From: Exophiala sp. HKRS030
Taxonomy: Eukaryota; Ascomycota; Eurotiomycetes; Chaetothyriales; Herpotrichiellaceae
Assembly: GCA_023897205.1 (NCBI GenBank)
Contig: JAHWDD010000007.1
Location: 62,001 to 126,000 of the forward strand
Length of the DNA stretch: 64,000 nucleotides
Direction: 5' to 3'
The stretch's first letter is position 1. Every line of letters begins with the position of its first letter. Under the pieces are notes generated by a model. The model saw only the letters and a program-made list of their open reading frames with translations, ran no database searches and was not told the DNA's origin. This document shows positions 34,066 through 44,415 of this stretch, in pieces. Both the position numbers and the translations under genes were made by a program.

Positions 34066-35502
34066 ACAGCAAGATAACCCGTCGTCTGATGTCCTCCCGT
34101 CAAGCGCTCGCCAATTCTGTGTCCGAGTCCCTCATGCTTTCCACCGCGCAGACCTCCCGTCGTGGAGATCTGCTCTTGTTCGAACTTGACAGACATCTTG
34201 GAAGATGCGCGAGGAGCGTTCGTAGATGATCGCTCGGTTTATCTGATGGAAGCAATAGCTTCTGATCGATTGCGATTAGTACGGCGTAACGATAGGTAAA
34301 GAATGAAGCAAAGATGAAGAACGCAGGGACGTGGTCAGCGCGCTGATGGGGTATTGTTGACAAAGTCGAAGTGCCGAGGCCGGTCGCGATAAAGCAGCAC
34401 GGGATCTATTGACACACGTACCGATAAGATTCGCCGACAAGAGTCGTTTAAAAGGGGCTGAGGCGAGGATGGAAACGAGGCAACGCCAGTAGGAACAATT
34501 GAGGCAGAAATGGAGGTAGTAGTAGGTGTGAGATCGGAAAAGAAAAACAAGACGCGTCCTTGGATAGATTGCTGAAATGCGACGGGCGAGGAGGAAGTCT
34601 CGGAGTTTGGGAGGCGGGCGATGACGGGGTCGTCGATTGGAGGGAGAAGCGAGTGAGACGAGTCGATGAGTTGGCCGGGTGTCAAGACGGGCTTTCTCTA
34701 GTTCAGGTAGGTCGCTACTCGTATTTCCCGTAATAGTTGGTGGGAGTCTCCGACCGCGGCCGGCGCCACCCAAAGCCCTGCAAGCTCCTTGTAGCCATTC
34801 ATCGTCGTTGCTGACGCCAAGAAATAAACAGAACCTCATTGTCGTCAGAAGTGCTTTGTATTGTGTTTATTTGTGTAGGCATAATGTGCCAAAGCCTCAG
34901 ACCCTTTTCTTTCGGTTCTGATATTGTTGGGACTGTCCATGCCAATGAGGACATCGCGGGCCACTCAAACAGCCCAGTGGGATGTGGGAGGGTGACGCAG
35001 ACTTAGTCCAGGAGTTCAGATGTTGACAACGTAACCGCAAGAACGGTGACTAGGAACGGGAAAGGATGGTCTTGATTGACGCAGACATGCTGAGATGCAA
35101 GGTTGTAGGAGCAGGCGCAATCTGTGTGAGGCAATGGCATACGGCAGAACCAGTTGACAAAATCCAAGGAGACGGTGTCTGAAGAAGAGCACGAGAAGAT
35201 ACTAAAGAGTGAGTTGAGGTGATTATGTGGCCGGCAAGAAGAGGAAAGAACTGTGACATGCTCAATCTCTCCCTCTGTGTGTGTATGTGGTGGGTGTCTG
35301 CTTCATCGATGAAGGCATCTATCCATCTTCTTCCCTTCCTCCCTAACAAGGTTTTCTCTCTCTGCTCCATGTGCACGTCTTTCTCAAGGCAGCCTTTCAC
35401 ACCCTCTTAGCTCAACCCAACATACCTTGTTTTCTCTTGACAAGAATTTTCTTGTGTCGTGACGACGTTGTTTCGTAAGGTGCACCACACCCTTCCTCCG
35501 GC
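34066..35502. other. Intergenic, 1.4 kb, divergent promoters
   Basis: Separates the Mpv17-like gene (minus) from the Cys-motif gene (plus). Short frames on both strands lack any family signature. CT-rich DNA at about 35,240-35,500 probably forms the leader of the plus-strand gene. Confidence 0.45.
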
Positions 35503-36879
35503 ATGCCGTCGCGCAAATCCATCTGCGTCGACAGACGCAACCCTTGCACTCATATCAAAATGACCCGCCTTTTTGACCCTTACGGTTCCTTCAGGTGCTC
35601 CATGTGCCACAAACATCCCAGCATCGGTTGGCTCTACCGTTGCACTCAAGATTCGCAAGGCTTCCTTCCAGAATCTGACTTTACAGGCACTCCGGCACAT
35701 ATGAGAAGAGAGAACTCGATGAATGTGGCTGCAACGTCACTCAGCAACCCCGTCATCAAAGCTATCGGTCAAGGCCAGTACACTGATGACCAAGTTGCGT
35801 CGTTGCTCAAACAAAAAGAAAGGGTCAAGGATCTCGTCCACGAGCAAGACCATAGACCTACAACTTCATACAGTGCCACTACAGATGCATCTACTGCCGA
35901 CTCATTAGTCACAGACAGAACCTTTTCGACTCTGCCCCAGAGTACCACCTTTTCCACCACCTCCTCTTCCTCCCTTGAAGAAGAGATACGAGCAGCGTAT
36001 GATTGGAATGAGTTGCAAAAGGTTTGGATGTCAGAACCAACACTCGCTCCCCCATCGTCACCCCGACCGAGACCAGCCGTACTCGCAGAACACCAAACTC
36101 TGAACGAGAATGCGAGGGAGAAGGAGAGCGAGAAAAGCAATGAGACCAGAAAGGGGAAACAGAAAGAAGACGTCACACCAACATGTAACTTCATGGTCTG
36201 CCCAACTTGCCGACCAACTTACCGTGACCGTGCCTATTGGTCTCTTGACATGGTTCTCGCTAGCCCAGTCCAATTTCCTCCGATCTGGGAGATGGAAAAC
36301 CGGCGTATTTCTGATGCCCGAACACTGATGGGAATCAGGACGCCTCCGGCCGAAAGGAGCTCTTCTCAATTGACACGTTCTATTACCACCGAGTCTATGC
36401 AGAGTGTACCAATTTTCAGAATCGAGGCTGTGGATGACGCCGACAATGTTCAAGCTGAGCCTGACAGTGCCGAGAGCAGCTCGGGACAAGAAACAGATGC
36501 TCATTCCGTCCGCAAACGCAGTGGCTTTCGACAAACAGTCAGAAGGGCTCTAGCCAGAGCTCGACTCGAAGATGCGGCCTCGAGCAGCAACAGTACGGAC
36601 GCATCTGACTCACTTGATCAAGAGCCCTTGGACCGGCCTGGTTCTTTGATTTTCAGACGTCGCCATTCCCGCAGTAGCACATCGTCATTTGTGCAGAGAT
36701 ACGGTCGTATCGTCGACACCAGTGTCCTCCAAGAATCCGTCACCCTCATGCTGGCGAGGAACACCCCGGTGCCGCAGACACCGCGCGTCGAAACACCGCA
36801 GAGCAGCCAGATCCCCAGACGCAGCCGGGCGGAGCGACGCGGCGACATGAACACTGCCGACGTCATTAGCCAAGCATGA
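35503..36879 (+). CDS. Unrecognised protein with Cys-containing N-terminal and central motifs
   Basis: A single exon of 458 codons starting MPSRKSICVD. The first 60 residues look ordered, with FRCSMCHKHPSIGWLYRCTQD that could bind zinc. A second Cys cluster near residues 226-240 (CNFMVCPTCRPTYRDRAYWSLD) may complete or add another site. Between and after these lie Ser/Thr-rich and charged disordered regions, including an acid-rich coil near 160 and an RRSRAERRGDMN tail. No membrane segment or signal peptide is seen. I do not recognise the family; the two Cys clusters and Trp/Tyr context suggest a fungal-specific conserved protein. Function unknown. Confidence 0.75.
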   Translation: MPSRKSICVDRRNPCTHIKMTRLFDPYGSFRCSMCHKHPSIGWLYRCTQDSQGFLPESDFTGTPAHMRRENSMNVAATSLSNPVIKAIGQGQYTDDQVASLLKQKERVKDLVHEQDHRPTTSYSATTDASTADSLVTDRTFSTLPQSTTFSTTSSSSLEEEIRAAYDWNELQKVWMSEPTLAPPSSPRPRPAVLAEHQTLNENAREKESEKSNETRKGKQKEDVTPTCNFMVCPTCRPTYRDRAYWSLDMVLASPVQFPPIWEMENRRISDARTLMGIRTPPAERSSSQLTRSITTESMQSVPIFRIEAVDDADNVQAEPDSAESSSGQETDAHSVRKRSGFRQTVRRALARARLEDAASSSNSTDASDSLDQEPLDRPGSLIFRRRHSRSSTSSFVQRYGRIVDTSVLQESVTLMLARNTPVPQTPRVETPQSSQIPRRSRAERRGDMNTADVISQA

Positions 36880-37464
36880 ATCCGATGACCCTCGACCATG
36901 AAGCAAAAAGGAGAGAATGGAGATTTCAGGAGGCTAGTCAAATCTCATCGATGCCGCCGTAGTGAGCGACCACGAGCCATGTACGGAGTAAGAATTTTTC
37001 ACGGGCAGGGCAAAGTTTAGACAAAAGAAAGGAGGAAGATTACAGGGCTGAGAACTGGACCAGAAGAGTGACACCAAGGTAATGAGAAACAGATGGAGTT
37101 GACGGTCACACAGGAATCAATGATTAGAAAGAACGAAAGTGTAGAGTACAACAGATGGTTTAATGGTTTAATGACTTAGGTTCATCATTCAACTGAAGAC
37201 CAGCTTCATCAATACAGAGTACTTCGAATTTCCATCCAATTCGCAGACAATACTGCGCCCCAAATTCGTTAAAATCTCATGCATGTTCAAGATGTAGTAG
37301 AGTTCATGATCGTATCGTATCGTGTCGTTGAGATTACCATAAGATCTCGTACTGCTTGGGCTAAGTATAGTGCGTCAAAAAGGTTGTAGGTTTTGGTCAT
37401 TGACATTGCATCATGCGTTGCCGTAACCTTCTGCAGAGCGTCCGGAGTATCATCTCATAATTAT
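36880..37464. other. Intergenic between convergent genes
   Basis: About 585 bp of 3'-flanking DNA. One TACGGAGTA word lies at 36982-36990. No gene is seen. Confidence 0.5.
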
Positions 37465-38475
37465 CTATTCCCGATATGCAGGAGGCGGGTCCCTCATGTC
37501 ATCCTCGTCGTAATATCTCGTGGTCGCCGATGATCCTGAATGTGCTCTGGGCCTCCTCTCGCTCCGCTGAGGACTGTAAGAGTACGAGGACTTTTCACCT
37601 CCGTAATTGTTGTTGTTGTTGTTATTGTAGGGTCTGTATCGCCCGGGGGTTTCGGAATCCAGCTCGGAAAAGCCCACTGGGAGGGAAGAGGTCGAGTGAT
37701 GCGGGCCCGGTGGACTGATGTTGATACGTGGAGTCCCGGCCGCCGAAGACGAAGGCGGCATCGTGTTCTCTCGCCTCAGACGTTCGTGACTGTGGATTCT
37801 GTCCAAGTCCGCGTCTCTGTCTCGATCCCGGTCTCGGTTTCTACCTTCCAACATCTCGGGTGGGAGCATGTTGTTCTGCCATTTGCCCGTCTTCATGTCG
37901 TAGTGCATGTTGGGAGGGGGGAGCATGACCGTCGCCGGCCGCTGGAGGGGTGGAGGGACAAAGTTGGAATTGTTTTGTTGTGGGCGTGGTTGCTGATGCT
38001 GTTGCTGCTGCTGCGGTGGTTTCGCGGGCCAAGGAGGGTATTGAGGTGGCGGCGGCTGGTGCTGCTGCTGTTGGGGCTGTGGCATGGGCCAGGTTCCGTG
38101 GTTGGGAGGCGGGCCTTGAGGGTGCGGATATGGCTGTTGTTGTTGATGTTGCTGCTGCCACATCATACCTGGTGGCGGCGGACCAGGGTAGGGAGGTCTC
38201 CCAATCTGTGCCGGGGGTGCACTGTAAGGACGTGGTGGGGCATTGGGAGGGTGGAGTGAGTTCTGAGAGAGACGTCCTGGACGACCTGGAGGAGGAGAGT
38301 TGTCGTGGCGACCTCCGCTATGGCTGTGGCTGTGGTGATGGTCATCCCGAGAATGTCGTCTCCGTCTGCGGCGGTGACGGTCGCGATCCCGTTCTTCTTC
38401 CTCTTTACTATCTTTGGCAACCTCTTTCAGGAGGTAGCCGGCCGCCACGAGTTCGAGACCGCCCAGTATGACCAT
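37465..38475 (-). CDS. Pro/Gln-rich low-complexity protein with N-terminal hydrophobic segment and C-terminal PPxY
   Basis: A single exon of 336 codons. Residues 1-19 (MVILGGLELVAAGYLLKEV) form a hydrophobic stretch without a clear cleavage site, so it may be a membrane anchor or buried helix. Then come a basic Arg/Asp/His-rich stretch, a long Pro/Gln-rich region (about 60-200), a charged DRDRDRD run and an Asn run. The C-terminus is DMRDPPPAYRE, which contains a PPxY motif typical of ligands for WW domains such as those of Rsp5/Nedd4 ubiquitin ligases. Strong CAG/CAA and CCN codon use makes long false open frames on the other strand. I do not recognise a named family. Membrane association and ubiquitin-ligase recruitment are inferred. 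Confidence 0.7.
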   Translation of the reverse strand: MVILGGLELVAAGYLLKEVAKDSKEEEERDRDRHRRRRRRHSRDDHHHSHSHSGGRHDNSPPPGRPGRLSQNSLHPPNAPPRPYSAPPAQIGRPPYPGPPPPGMMWQQQHQQQQPYPHPQGPPPNHGTWPMPQPQQQQHQPPPPQYPPWPAKPPQQQQQHQQPRPQQNNSNFVPPPLQRPATVMLPPPNMHYDMKTGKWQNNMLPPEMLEGRNRDRDRDRDADLDRIHSHERLRRENTMPPSSSAAGTPRINISPPGPHHSTSSLPVGFSELDSETPGRYRPYNNNNNNNYGGEKSSYSYSPQRSERRPRAHSGSSATTRYYDEDDMRDPPPAYRE

Positions 38476-38948
38476 GGTTGATGTTTAGGGCTGGTTCGAA
38501 AGGCTGACGAACGAGTTAGTGGCGGTGTAAGTACTGGTAGTGTTCGAGGAATTTCGCCTTGGGTCGATCGATCGAAGGACAAAAAAGTAAGCGCCTGCGC
38601 GTTCGTTCTGGAGAGACGTGTTGAGCAGCAGTGGGAATTCGATAAACAATGGAAGAGGAAGAATGGGAACAGAGATCGCTACAAGGGGTGACTTTGGGCT
38701 TCAGTCGCCTTCCAGAAGGCGTTCCGAGGAGGTTGGGCTTTTGGCTTTGGGTTGACTCAGCCGTAGCTGAAGCATTCGTGTAATGTAATTGCCCTTCACG
38801 TGCAAGGCATACGTACATGATCGCGCCTGTGGCTGCCATAAGAGGACTAGGCTTTCTAAATTTACAGTTCGAGTGTCGTTGTGCGCCGATGGTATGAGTG
38901 ATCCACACAACACTTCTTCTAGGTACCTCCCTCCGCGAGCATGCCTAC
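38476..38948 (-). other. Intergenic, 3' of the FAD oxidoreductase and promoter of the Pro/Gln-rich gene
   Basis: About 470 bp. A minus-strand open frame (38908..38516) crosses it but has no motif and no independent support. Confidence 0.4.
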
Positions 38949-40539
38949 TTACCCATGCAGTCTTTCCCTCGTGGCCTTGAAAACTCGAGGTATCCCACTG
39001 TCTTCGAAATTGTCTGTTCCCGAAATCATTCGTGCGACGCCTCTGGCTGTGAGAAAGATGTACACCATTCCGGCGCCATTGAATCCGGCGCAGACATACT
39101 GGTCTTGACGGCCCGGCACGTGTCCTACGTGAGCTGCACCGTCCGTCGTGTATCCCATAACTTGGAACAGTGTCAGAGAGAAGAGACGGGGGTTTGATTG
39201 GGACCAAAGGTAAGAGATGACAATGGGGACTACTTACTCCCCGTCCACAGCCTATCAACCTTGGCCCCTGACTTCTCCCACTCGTGAAAATGTTCCGTCA
39301 TGACGCCCTCAAAATAAGGGGTCACTTTCTCTGGTAGGATCAGAGATCCATCATCGACCACGCCACTCCACTGTTCAGAGTCGTTGATGAAAAGAGTCTT
39401 CGCACCACCTATAACGACGCCTCCGTCCGGCCTGTGGACGAGGTGGTCTACCTGTCCGTGTCGATGGAAGATGTTATACGTGCACGTGTTGACGCGACGT
39501 CTCAGCGTAGGCGTCGGATCTTTACTCGTACGCAGCGGCACTATATGAGCTCCAGTGCCGCGCACGGGGACTATGGTCCGGTGGTACATGGGTAATATAC
39601 CTGCTGTGTATGCGTTTGTTGCAAAGACAACTTTGCGCGCCAGGGTTGTTCCTCGAGTGGACGTTTCGACGTGGAAAAAGCCGTCGGGGTCGTGGCGGTC
39701 GGAGACGGACGTGACTTGTGTCCTGGTCTGGAGATTTACGTTTGGGCGGTCGATGAAGGTGTTCAAAAGGCCTGTAACGAATTTATATGGCCAGAGTTGG
39801 GCGCCGGGGACAGAGAATGAGCCTTTGGAATGGGCAAAGCCGGTGATCTATAATCGAACATGGTACGAAGTGTCAGCAAACATGTCAACGATGTGTCTGT
39901 GTTTGTTGTTGAGTCGCTTCAGAGGAGTAGAGGAGGATTGGAGGCGTCTGGAAGGGGAGATGGACGTCTTCGCACCGCTTCAAGATATTTTGTCGCCAAC
40001 ACGTCAACGTGCTCGAGCTCGTCCAACCCCATGTCCTTGTACGTGCGTAAATCAAGTTCACGTTGTCGAGCCTCATCCGAATCCATGAATACGTCAAAAG
40101 AACGAGTCACAAGGAAATCGCAGTCGATCTTTTCCTTCTCAATCACATTCTTCAACGCCATGATGTGCGCAATGTGAGACTTGATGAGGTCTCTCGCGGC
40201 GTCGACGCCCCATTTCTCCAGGGTATCTTTGATGATCCACGAGGCCAGTTTGAGATGTCCTCCGTTCCGACCGGTGGCGCCGGAACAGACTTGTCGAGCT
40301 TCGAGGATGGTGATTGAAGGTGCTGCCTCCGGTGGGATGTCTAGAAGCAGATGATATGCGATTGAGATACCGGCCATGCCGGCTCCGATGATGACAATAT
40401 CCGAGGTCTCTGGTAATTCATCTGTCGAGCGATATGTGTCGAGTGGATGGAGCTCGGTTCGCCAATAGGGTGTTGTCGACGTCGGGCTGGGAAAGATTCC
40501 ATGAGCGAGAGGGCTGTTCAAGGTGTGTTTCCTCCTCAT
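38949..40539 (-). CDS. FAD-dependent oxidoreductase (DAO family)
   Basis: An amine or amino-acid oxidase-like flavoprotein. Three exons: 40539..39976, 39847..39238, 39160..38949 (461 aa). Donor 1 (GTGCGA) is weak but gives an in-frame join KYLEA/ITGFAH; donor 2 is GTAAGT. The FAD-binding Rossmann motif IIGAGMAGISIAYHL sits near residues 49-63, with the E of LEAR near 80 and GRNGGH near 90. The substrate-binding C-terminal part carries WTGIMGYTTDGAAHVG and GFNGAGMVYIFLTARGVA. A perfect GTAAGT overlaps the stop codon, so an extra terminal exon is possible. The substrate is unknown; relatives include gamma-glutamylputrescine and sarcosine oxidase-like enzymes. No secretion signal. Confidence 0.85.
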
Positions 40540-41230
40540 GTTGATGTGTGTGCTACTGCTACGTAGATGGATGGGGTGTTGCAGCTGAAGTGATGGACCT
40601 ACCTACTTTGTGCTTTACCTACTTTTTCAATAGATCCCGACTCGCGATGTCGAGGGTCTTTATGGACTACGGCACATTGTGGGAGATTGTATTCTGTAGA
40701 AAATCATTCATTGATGATAAACATGATCACCTGGGGATGTTTTCAAGATTGATAACGCAGGTACCTGATAGCGATGGCATCAGGGCGTACCGTACCTGAG
40801 ATTGTGATGTTTAGGTAGTAGTCGAACGCGTACATTACACTTCTTGTATGTTCCTGGATACGCCCACGACGCAACGAGTACGCCCTGACCAATCATTTCT
40901 AGGTTGTGCCTCAGGTCTTTTACCATTACGGAGCCTTGATGAGCCTGACTTTCTATTGTCAACAGAATTCCAAAGTCATTTTTGTGAATATGCCGGTTAG
41001 TAAGTCCTTTGCCTTATGTTTCCGCGACTCACAATCGCGCCATGCGAATGCTTTACTTTTTCTCATCACACATGAGTGATCATGCTTGGACAAGTCAATG
41101 ACAGCCTTCAATGATAAACCACCTTGAGTGGCATTTTCCGGATTGAACTCAACTATCACTTTAGGTCTGTTGAGTACGAGTAGTACTTGTTGAGGGCTTG
41201 GTAGATTCAATCACGACTTACGAATGATGT

Positions 41231-41275
41231 ACATCATCATCATCATCTTCTTCTTCTTCTTCTTCTTCTTCTTCA
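41231..41275 (+). repeat. Compound (ATC)n(TTC)n microsatellite
   Basis: Five ATC-type units run directly into about ten TTC units. The TTC part is a homopurine/homopyrimidine tract. Confidence 0.95.
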
Positions 41276-41322
41276 TGAACACGCCTTTCGTATTCGTCTA
41301 CAATTACGAGAACATGCACTCG

Positions 41323-41338
41323 TACTCCGTACTCCGTA
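41323..41338 (+). repeat. Two overlapping TACTCCGTA words
   Basis: TACTCCGTA at 41323-41331 and again at 41330-41338, a 7 bp tandem. The same 9-mer occurs elsewhere in intergenic DNA of the window. Confidence 0.9.
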
Positions 41339-41366
41339 CATGTCTTGGTACAGTACATTTCCGAAA

Positions 41367-41386
41367 AGTCAGTCAGTCAGTCAGTC
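41367..41386 (+). repeat. (AGTC)5 microsatellite
   Basis: Five perfect tetranucleotide units 30 bp after the TACTCCGTA tandem. Confidence 0.95.
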
Positions 41387-41788
41387 AATCGCCCAAAGTT
41401 ACTGTCCCTACTAGTGAGAGTCCGGAATTTACACTTATGAATCCTTCGAGGAGGGTTCGGTCAAAAGCCAATGACATGATGACATGGTAATCAAGGGATA
41501 CCAAGAACAACAACCCACATGGTATGTGGCTTTACTACGAGTACACTTTTTTTCTGTCTTGCTGTCAACCTGTCAGTTTCACAGTTTCACATCCTTTTTT
41601 TTTAACATCTTTTTCTCCGCACGTAAAGTCTGTACCTTGTGCCTGAACATATGAAGGAAAAAAATCTCCACGAGGGGTGTGTTGGAGATCCGAAGGGGGA
41701 AAAAAGAGAGTTACAAGTACAAGGACTCGTAACTCGTAACTCGGCCTTCCGTACATACGCAGCTAAAGAGAGGGGGGCGGTGAGGAGG

Positions 41789-41849
41789 GGAGGAGGAGGA
41801 GGAGGAGGAGGAGGAGGAGGAGGAGGAGGAGGAGGAGGAGGAGGGGGGG
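41789..41849 (+). repeat. (GGA)n polypurine tract
   Basis: About 60 bp of near-perfect GGA units ending in a G run. It is a strand-asymmetric purine tract capable of triplex (H-DNA) or G-quadruplex-like structure. Confidence 0.95.
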
Positions 41850-41932
41850 ATTCACCTACGGCCCCCTTGCATGGCTGAAGTGATTATCTCGGCGCATTGC
41901 GTTGCCTCTGTACTTCGTAATTCGAGAGAGTT

Positions 41933-41942
41933 TACCTAGGTA
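41933..41942. repeat. Palindrome TACCTAGGTA
   Basis: A perfect 10 bp palindrome about 90 bp after the GGA tract; third exact copy in the window. Confidence 0.85.
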
Positions 41943-43386
41943 CTCATGGTCCTTTTTCGTTCTGACATGTACCCTAGAAAATCCATCCTCATACGAAGTA
42001 CCAAGGATACTTTCAAGGTACATACGGTGAAAAAGTTAAAAAAAGTAAAAGTCACGACATCAAGTCCGGAAGGTACCACACTTCAGTACGTACAACAGGA
42101 TAATTGAGTACCTTGTAAAAATATCTGAGCGTTTTCAAACCATGTCGTTCAGCTGTTTCCCGTACCCTTGTTCAATAAAACCCGCGGTTATTTCTTCCAA
42201 AACCACATTCATTGGTCGGTTCCCTCTCATCCCGTTCCCATAGTCCAGGCTCACTCGAACTGATTTTACGTGAATACTTGTCTCTCTCCCTCTTCGTTCC
42301 TCAAATTGGCCTCGGTAAATGTCGATCAATAAATGACCACCACAATAATATTACAGCGCCACAAGTACATTTCCCCTCTCCTTCACATGTGGCAAAGAAA
42401 TCCGCCCATCTGCACAAATTTCTCTTTCACATGGTTCCAAAGTGGTCATATCGCGAACTTCACAAGTCACAAAAACAATACTTCTTCTCAGAATTAAATA
42501 GTATTTGTATTTTGATACTTCTGTAAGTATGCCTAGTTGTACTGGAATAGGCGCGTAGAAAGCATAGCAACCCTCCCGATGGGTATCGGTTCATAACAAC
42601 ATTTCAATCGTGCAAAAGTCCTGAGCCTCTCGAATCATATACGATGCTCTTTGTGGAAAACCAGCCTCCCTTGCTCAAGGAAAACATCTTCCCAGCCAGA
42701 CGAACACCAAAGGAACAAGAGTACAACATAATTGTTGCCCACCCATCCATTGACTGGGACTTCATCATCCGTCCTTTCCGCTTTCTCTGCGCGGACTCGT
42801 AAAATCAATTAATCGTACAACGAAGCACCGTAGAGGGCATCAATGCCGATCACCTTCTTAGTAGAATCGCCTCTGTCCGATCGACCGGATCAATCGTCCG
42901 CCCGTCGACGATTGACGTCAATTTCACCCACTCAAAATCTTGAGAACCGTGCTTTAGCGGTGGCGATCATTGGTTAATCAGCCCCAATCGCTGATCCGCC
43001 AAAGTGCAGCAAAAGATTCTGTCGTTACAGAGCAGGTTTCACTTTTGCCCCAGAGAAGGTGACTTCCCACATCACATAATTCACACCGTTCGCGTCATAC
43101 AAAGCACATTTGCGTAACAATCCCACAAAAAAGCGTGCTGGAAAATATAGCCAGGGGATCATAAGGTGTTGGGACTTGGTAGGTAGGACAAACTCGTTGG
43201 CCCGAGGCAGCACCGCCACAGGAGTGCGGGGAAAGGTGGCACCGCACTCGTTTTGCTTTGGTAGCTTCGGCGCGACGAGATTGCGACAGCTATGATTGCT
43301 TGGAATCCGAACTCTCCGCTGTGCAGGGGTCAATTCGTGATGAGAGCTACAGAGGGGTAGCTCGAGTGTTGGGCCGAAAACAGTCC

Positions 43387-44415
43387 TCAATCCAGCTGCA
43401 TGGGGGTTTGCACCTCGAAATCGGCAGAGCGGTTGAACTCGGGAAGCGGCGGATGAGCCTGCATCTGGCTGTGACTCTGGTCAAAGTAATCGTTGTCCAT
43501 AGCTGGCAATTCAGGGAAGTTCATCTGGGAGGAAAAGTCGCCAAAATTGGTATTGCCAAATCCCATGTGCGTAGTGAAGAAATCGCTACCGAGATGTGCA
43601 AGGTGGGCTTGAATCTCCTCCGGTGCCTTGCATTCCTCACAGTTGGCATGGGCGAGAAGGAGTGCGTTCATCTGTTGAATCTCGTCCTTCATGCGCATGA
43701 TTTGATCTTTGAGATAAGCATTTTGCACTGCCTTGTCGTGTGAATCTCGCTGTAATTGCTCGGTCTTTTCTTTTTTGTTCATGCGGCACTTTGCAGCAGC
43801 TAGGCGATTCTTCTCTAGCGACTGCTTTCTCTTCTGCTCCTCTGGAGATGCTCCCTTGTCTGCCCCCGACTTTTTAGAAGATTTCCGCTTCCGACCGGAT
43901 GTAGCTGTAGTAGATGCCAGTACCGAGTCGTCTTCTTTGGGCTGAGCCTTGGAAGCTCGCTTACGGCGTGGCTCAGGGGCCGTGGACTTGGGAGAGTGTT
44001 TCTCTTCGAGCTTGAGAGAGTCTGAGCTGGCTGCTGAGTTGGATCGAGGTGGGGTCATCTGGCCATATCGAGAGACGGCAGTGCTGGAGTTTGGAAGGCC
44101 GGCCTTGACGAAGCCATCGGCCTCAAATGGAGCAAAACTCAATGGAGAATCGCCCAGAGAAGGCTTCATATCGTCATCGCGCTGGAAGTCGGGCCATTCA
44201 GAGAGTGAGAGGTCTGTAGGAGGGCTGTAGGGCTGGAAGTTGTTGAGAGAAGTAGTAGGCTTGATAGGAGCCGGGTCGAAACCAAAGTCATCTTCTTGTG
44301 TAGGTGCGAAGGCGGTTGCGGAGGGAAAGCTGTAGTCTCGGAAGGTATATCCATCCAAGTCATTGATGCTGTCCACGGCAGAGGCGGTCCCAGACAAGGT
44401 ACCAAGAGCCGCCAT
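43387..44415 (-). CDS. ATF/CREB-like bZIP transcription factor
   Basis: A single exon of 342 codons. The basic region lies near residues 194-213 (KRKQSLEKNRLAAAKCR), with the invariant Asn and the Cys-Arg pair of the bZIP DNA-contact helix. The zipper (about 219-253) has Leu, Leu, Met, Met at heptad d positions and Asn/Ile/Ile at a positions. The N-terminal half holds acidic and Pro-rich activation-type segments (DGYTFRDYSF, DDFGFDPAP). A basic KRKSSKKSG stretch just before the bZIP is a likely nuclear signal. A conserved HANCEECKAPEEIQAHL segment follows the zipper. This resembles fungal stress or development regulators of the ATF/CREB group, but I cannot assign it to AtfA or AtfB. The upstream 1.9 kb could include a long leader. 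Confidence 0.9.
   Translation of the reverse strand: MAALGTLSGTASAVDSINDLDGYTFRDYSFPSATAFAPTQEDDFGFDPAPIKPTTSLNNFQPYSPPTDLSLSEWPDFQRDDDMKPSLGDSPLSFAPFEADGFVKAGLPNSSTAVSRYGQMTPPRSNSAASSDSLKLEEKHSPKSTAPEPRRKRASKAQPKEDDSVLASTTATSGRKRKSSKKSGADKGASPEEQKRKQSLEKNRLAAAKCRMNKKEKTEQLQRDSHDKAVQNAYLKDQIMRMKDEIQQMNALLLAHANCEECKAPEEIQAHLAHLGSDFFTTHMGFGNTNFGDFSSQMNFPELPAMDNDYFDQSHSQMQAHPPLPEFNRSADFEVQTPMQLD

Larger units (their letters stand above)
40540..43386. other. Gene-free, repeat-rich interval, 2.8 kb
   Basis: Lies upstream of the FAD oxidoreductase and downstream of the bZIP gene. No reading frame is convincing. It holds several simple repeats (listed), two overlapping TACTCCGTA words, the palindrome TACCTAGGTA and many TACGAGTA-like words. 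Confidence 0.55.

Noticed and set aside
37540..38259. 239-codon plus-strand open frame
   Set aside because: Antisense of the Pro/Gln-rich gene; its Val/Leu/Arg runs are the complement of Pro and Gln codon repeats.
38516..38908. 130-codon minus-strand frame as C-terminal exon of the FAD oxidoreductase
   Set aside because: It could be joined by an AG acceptor, but the resulting tail has no similarity to DAO-family ends and runs into the next gene's promoter.
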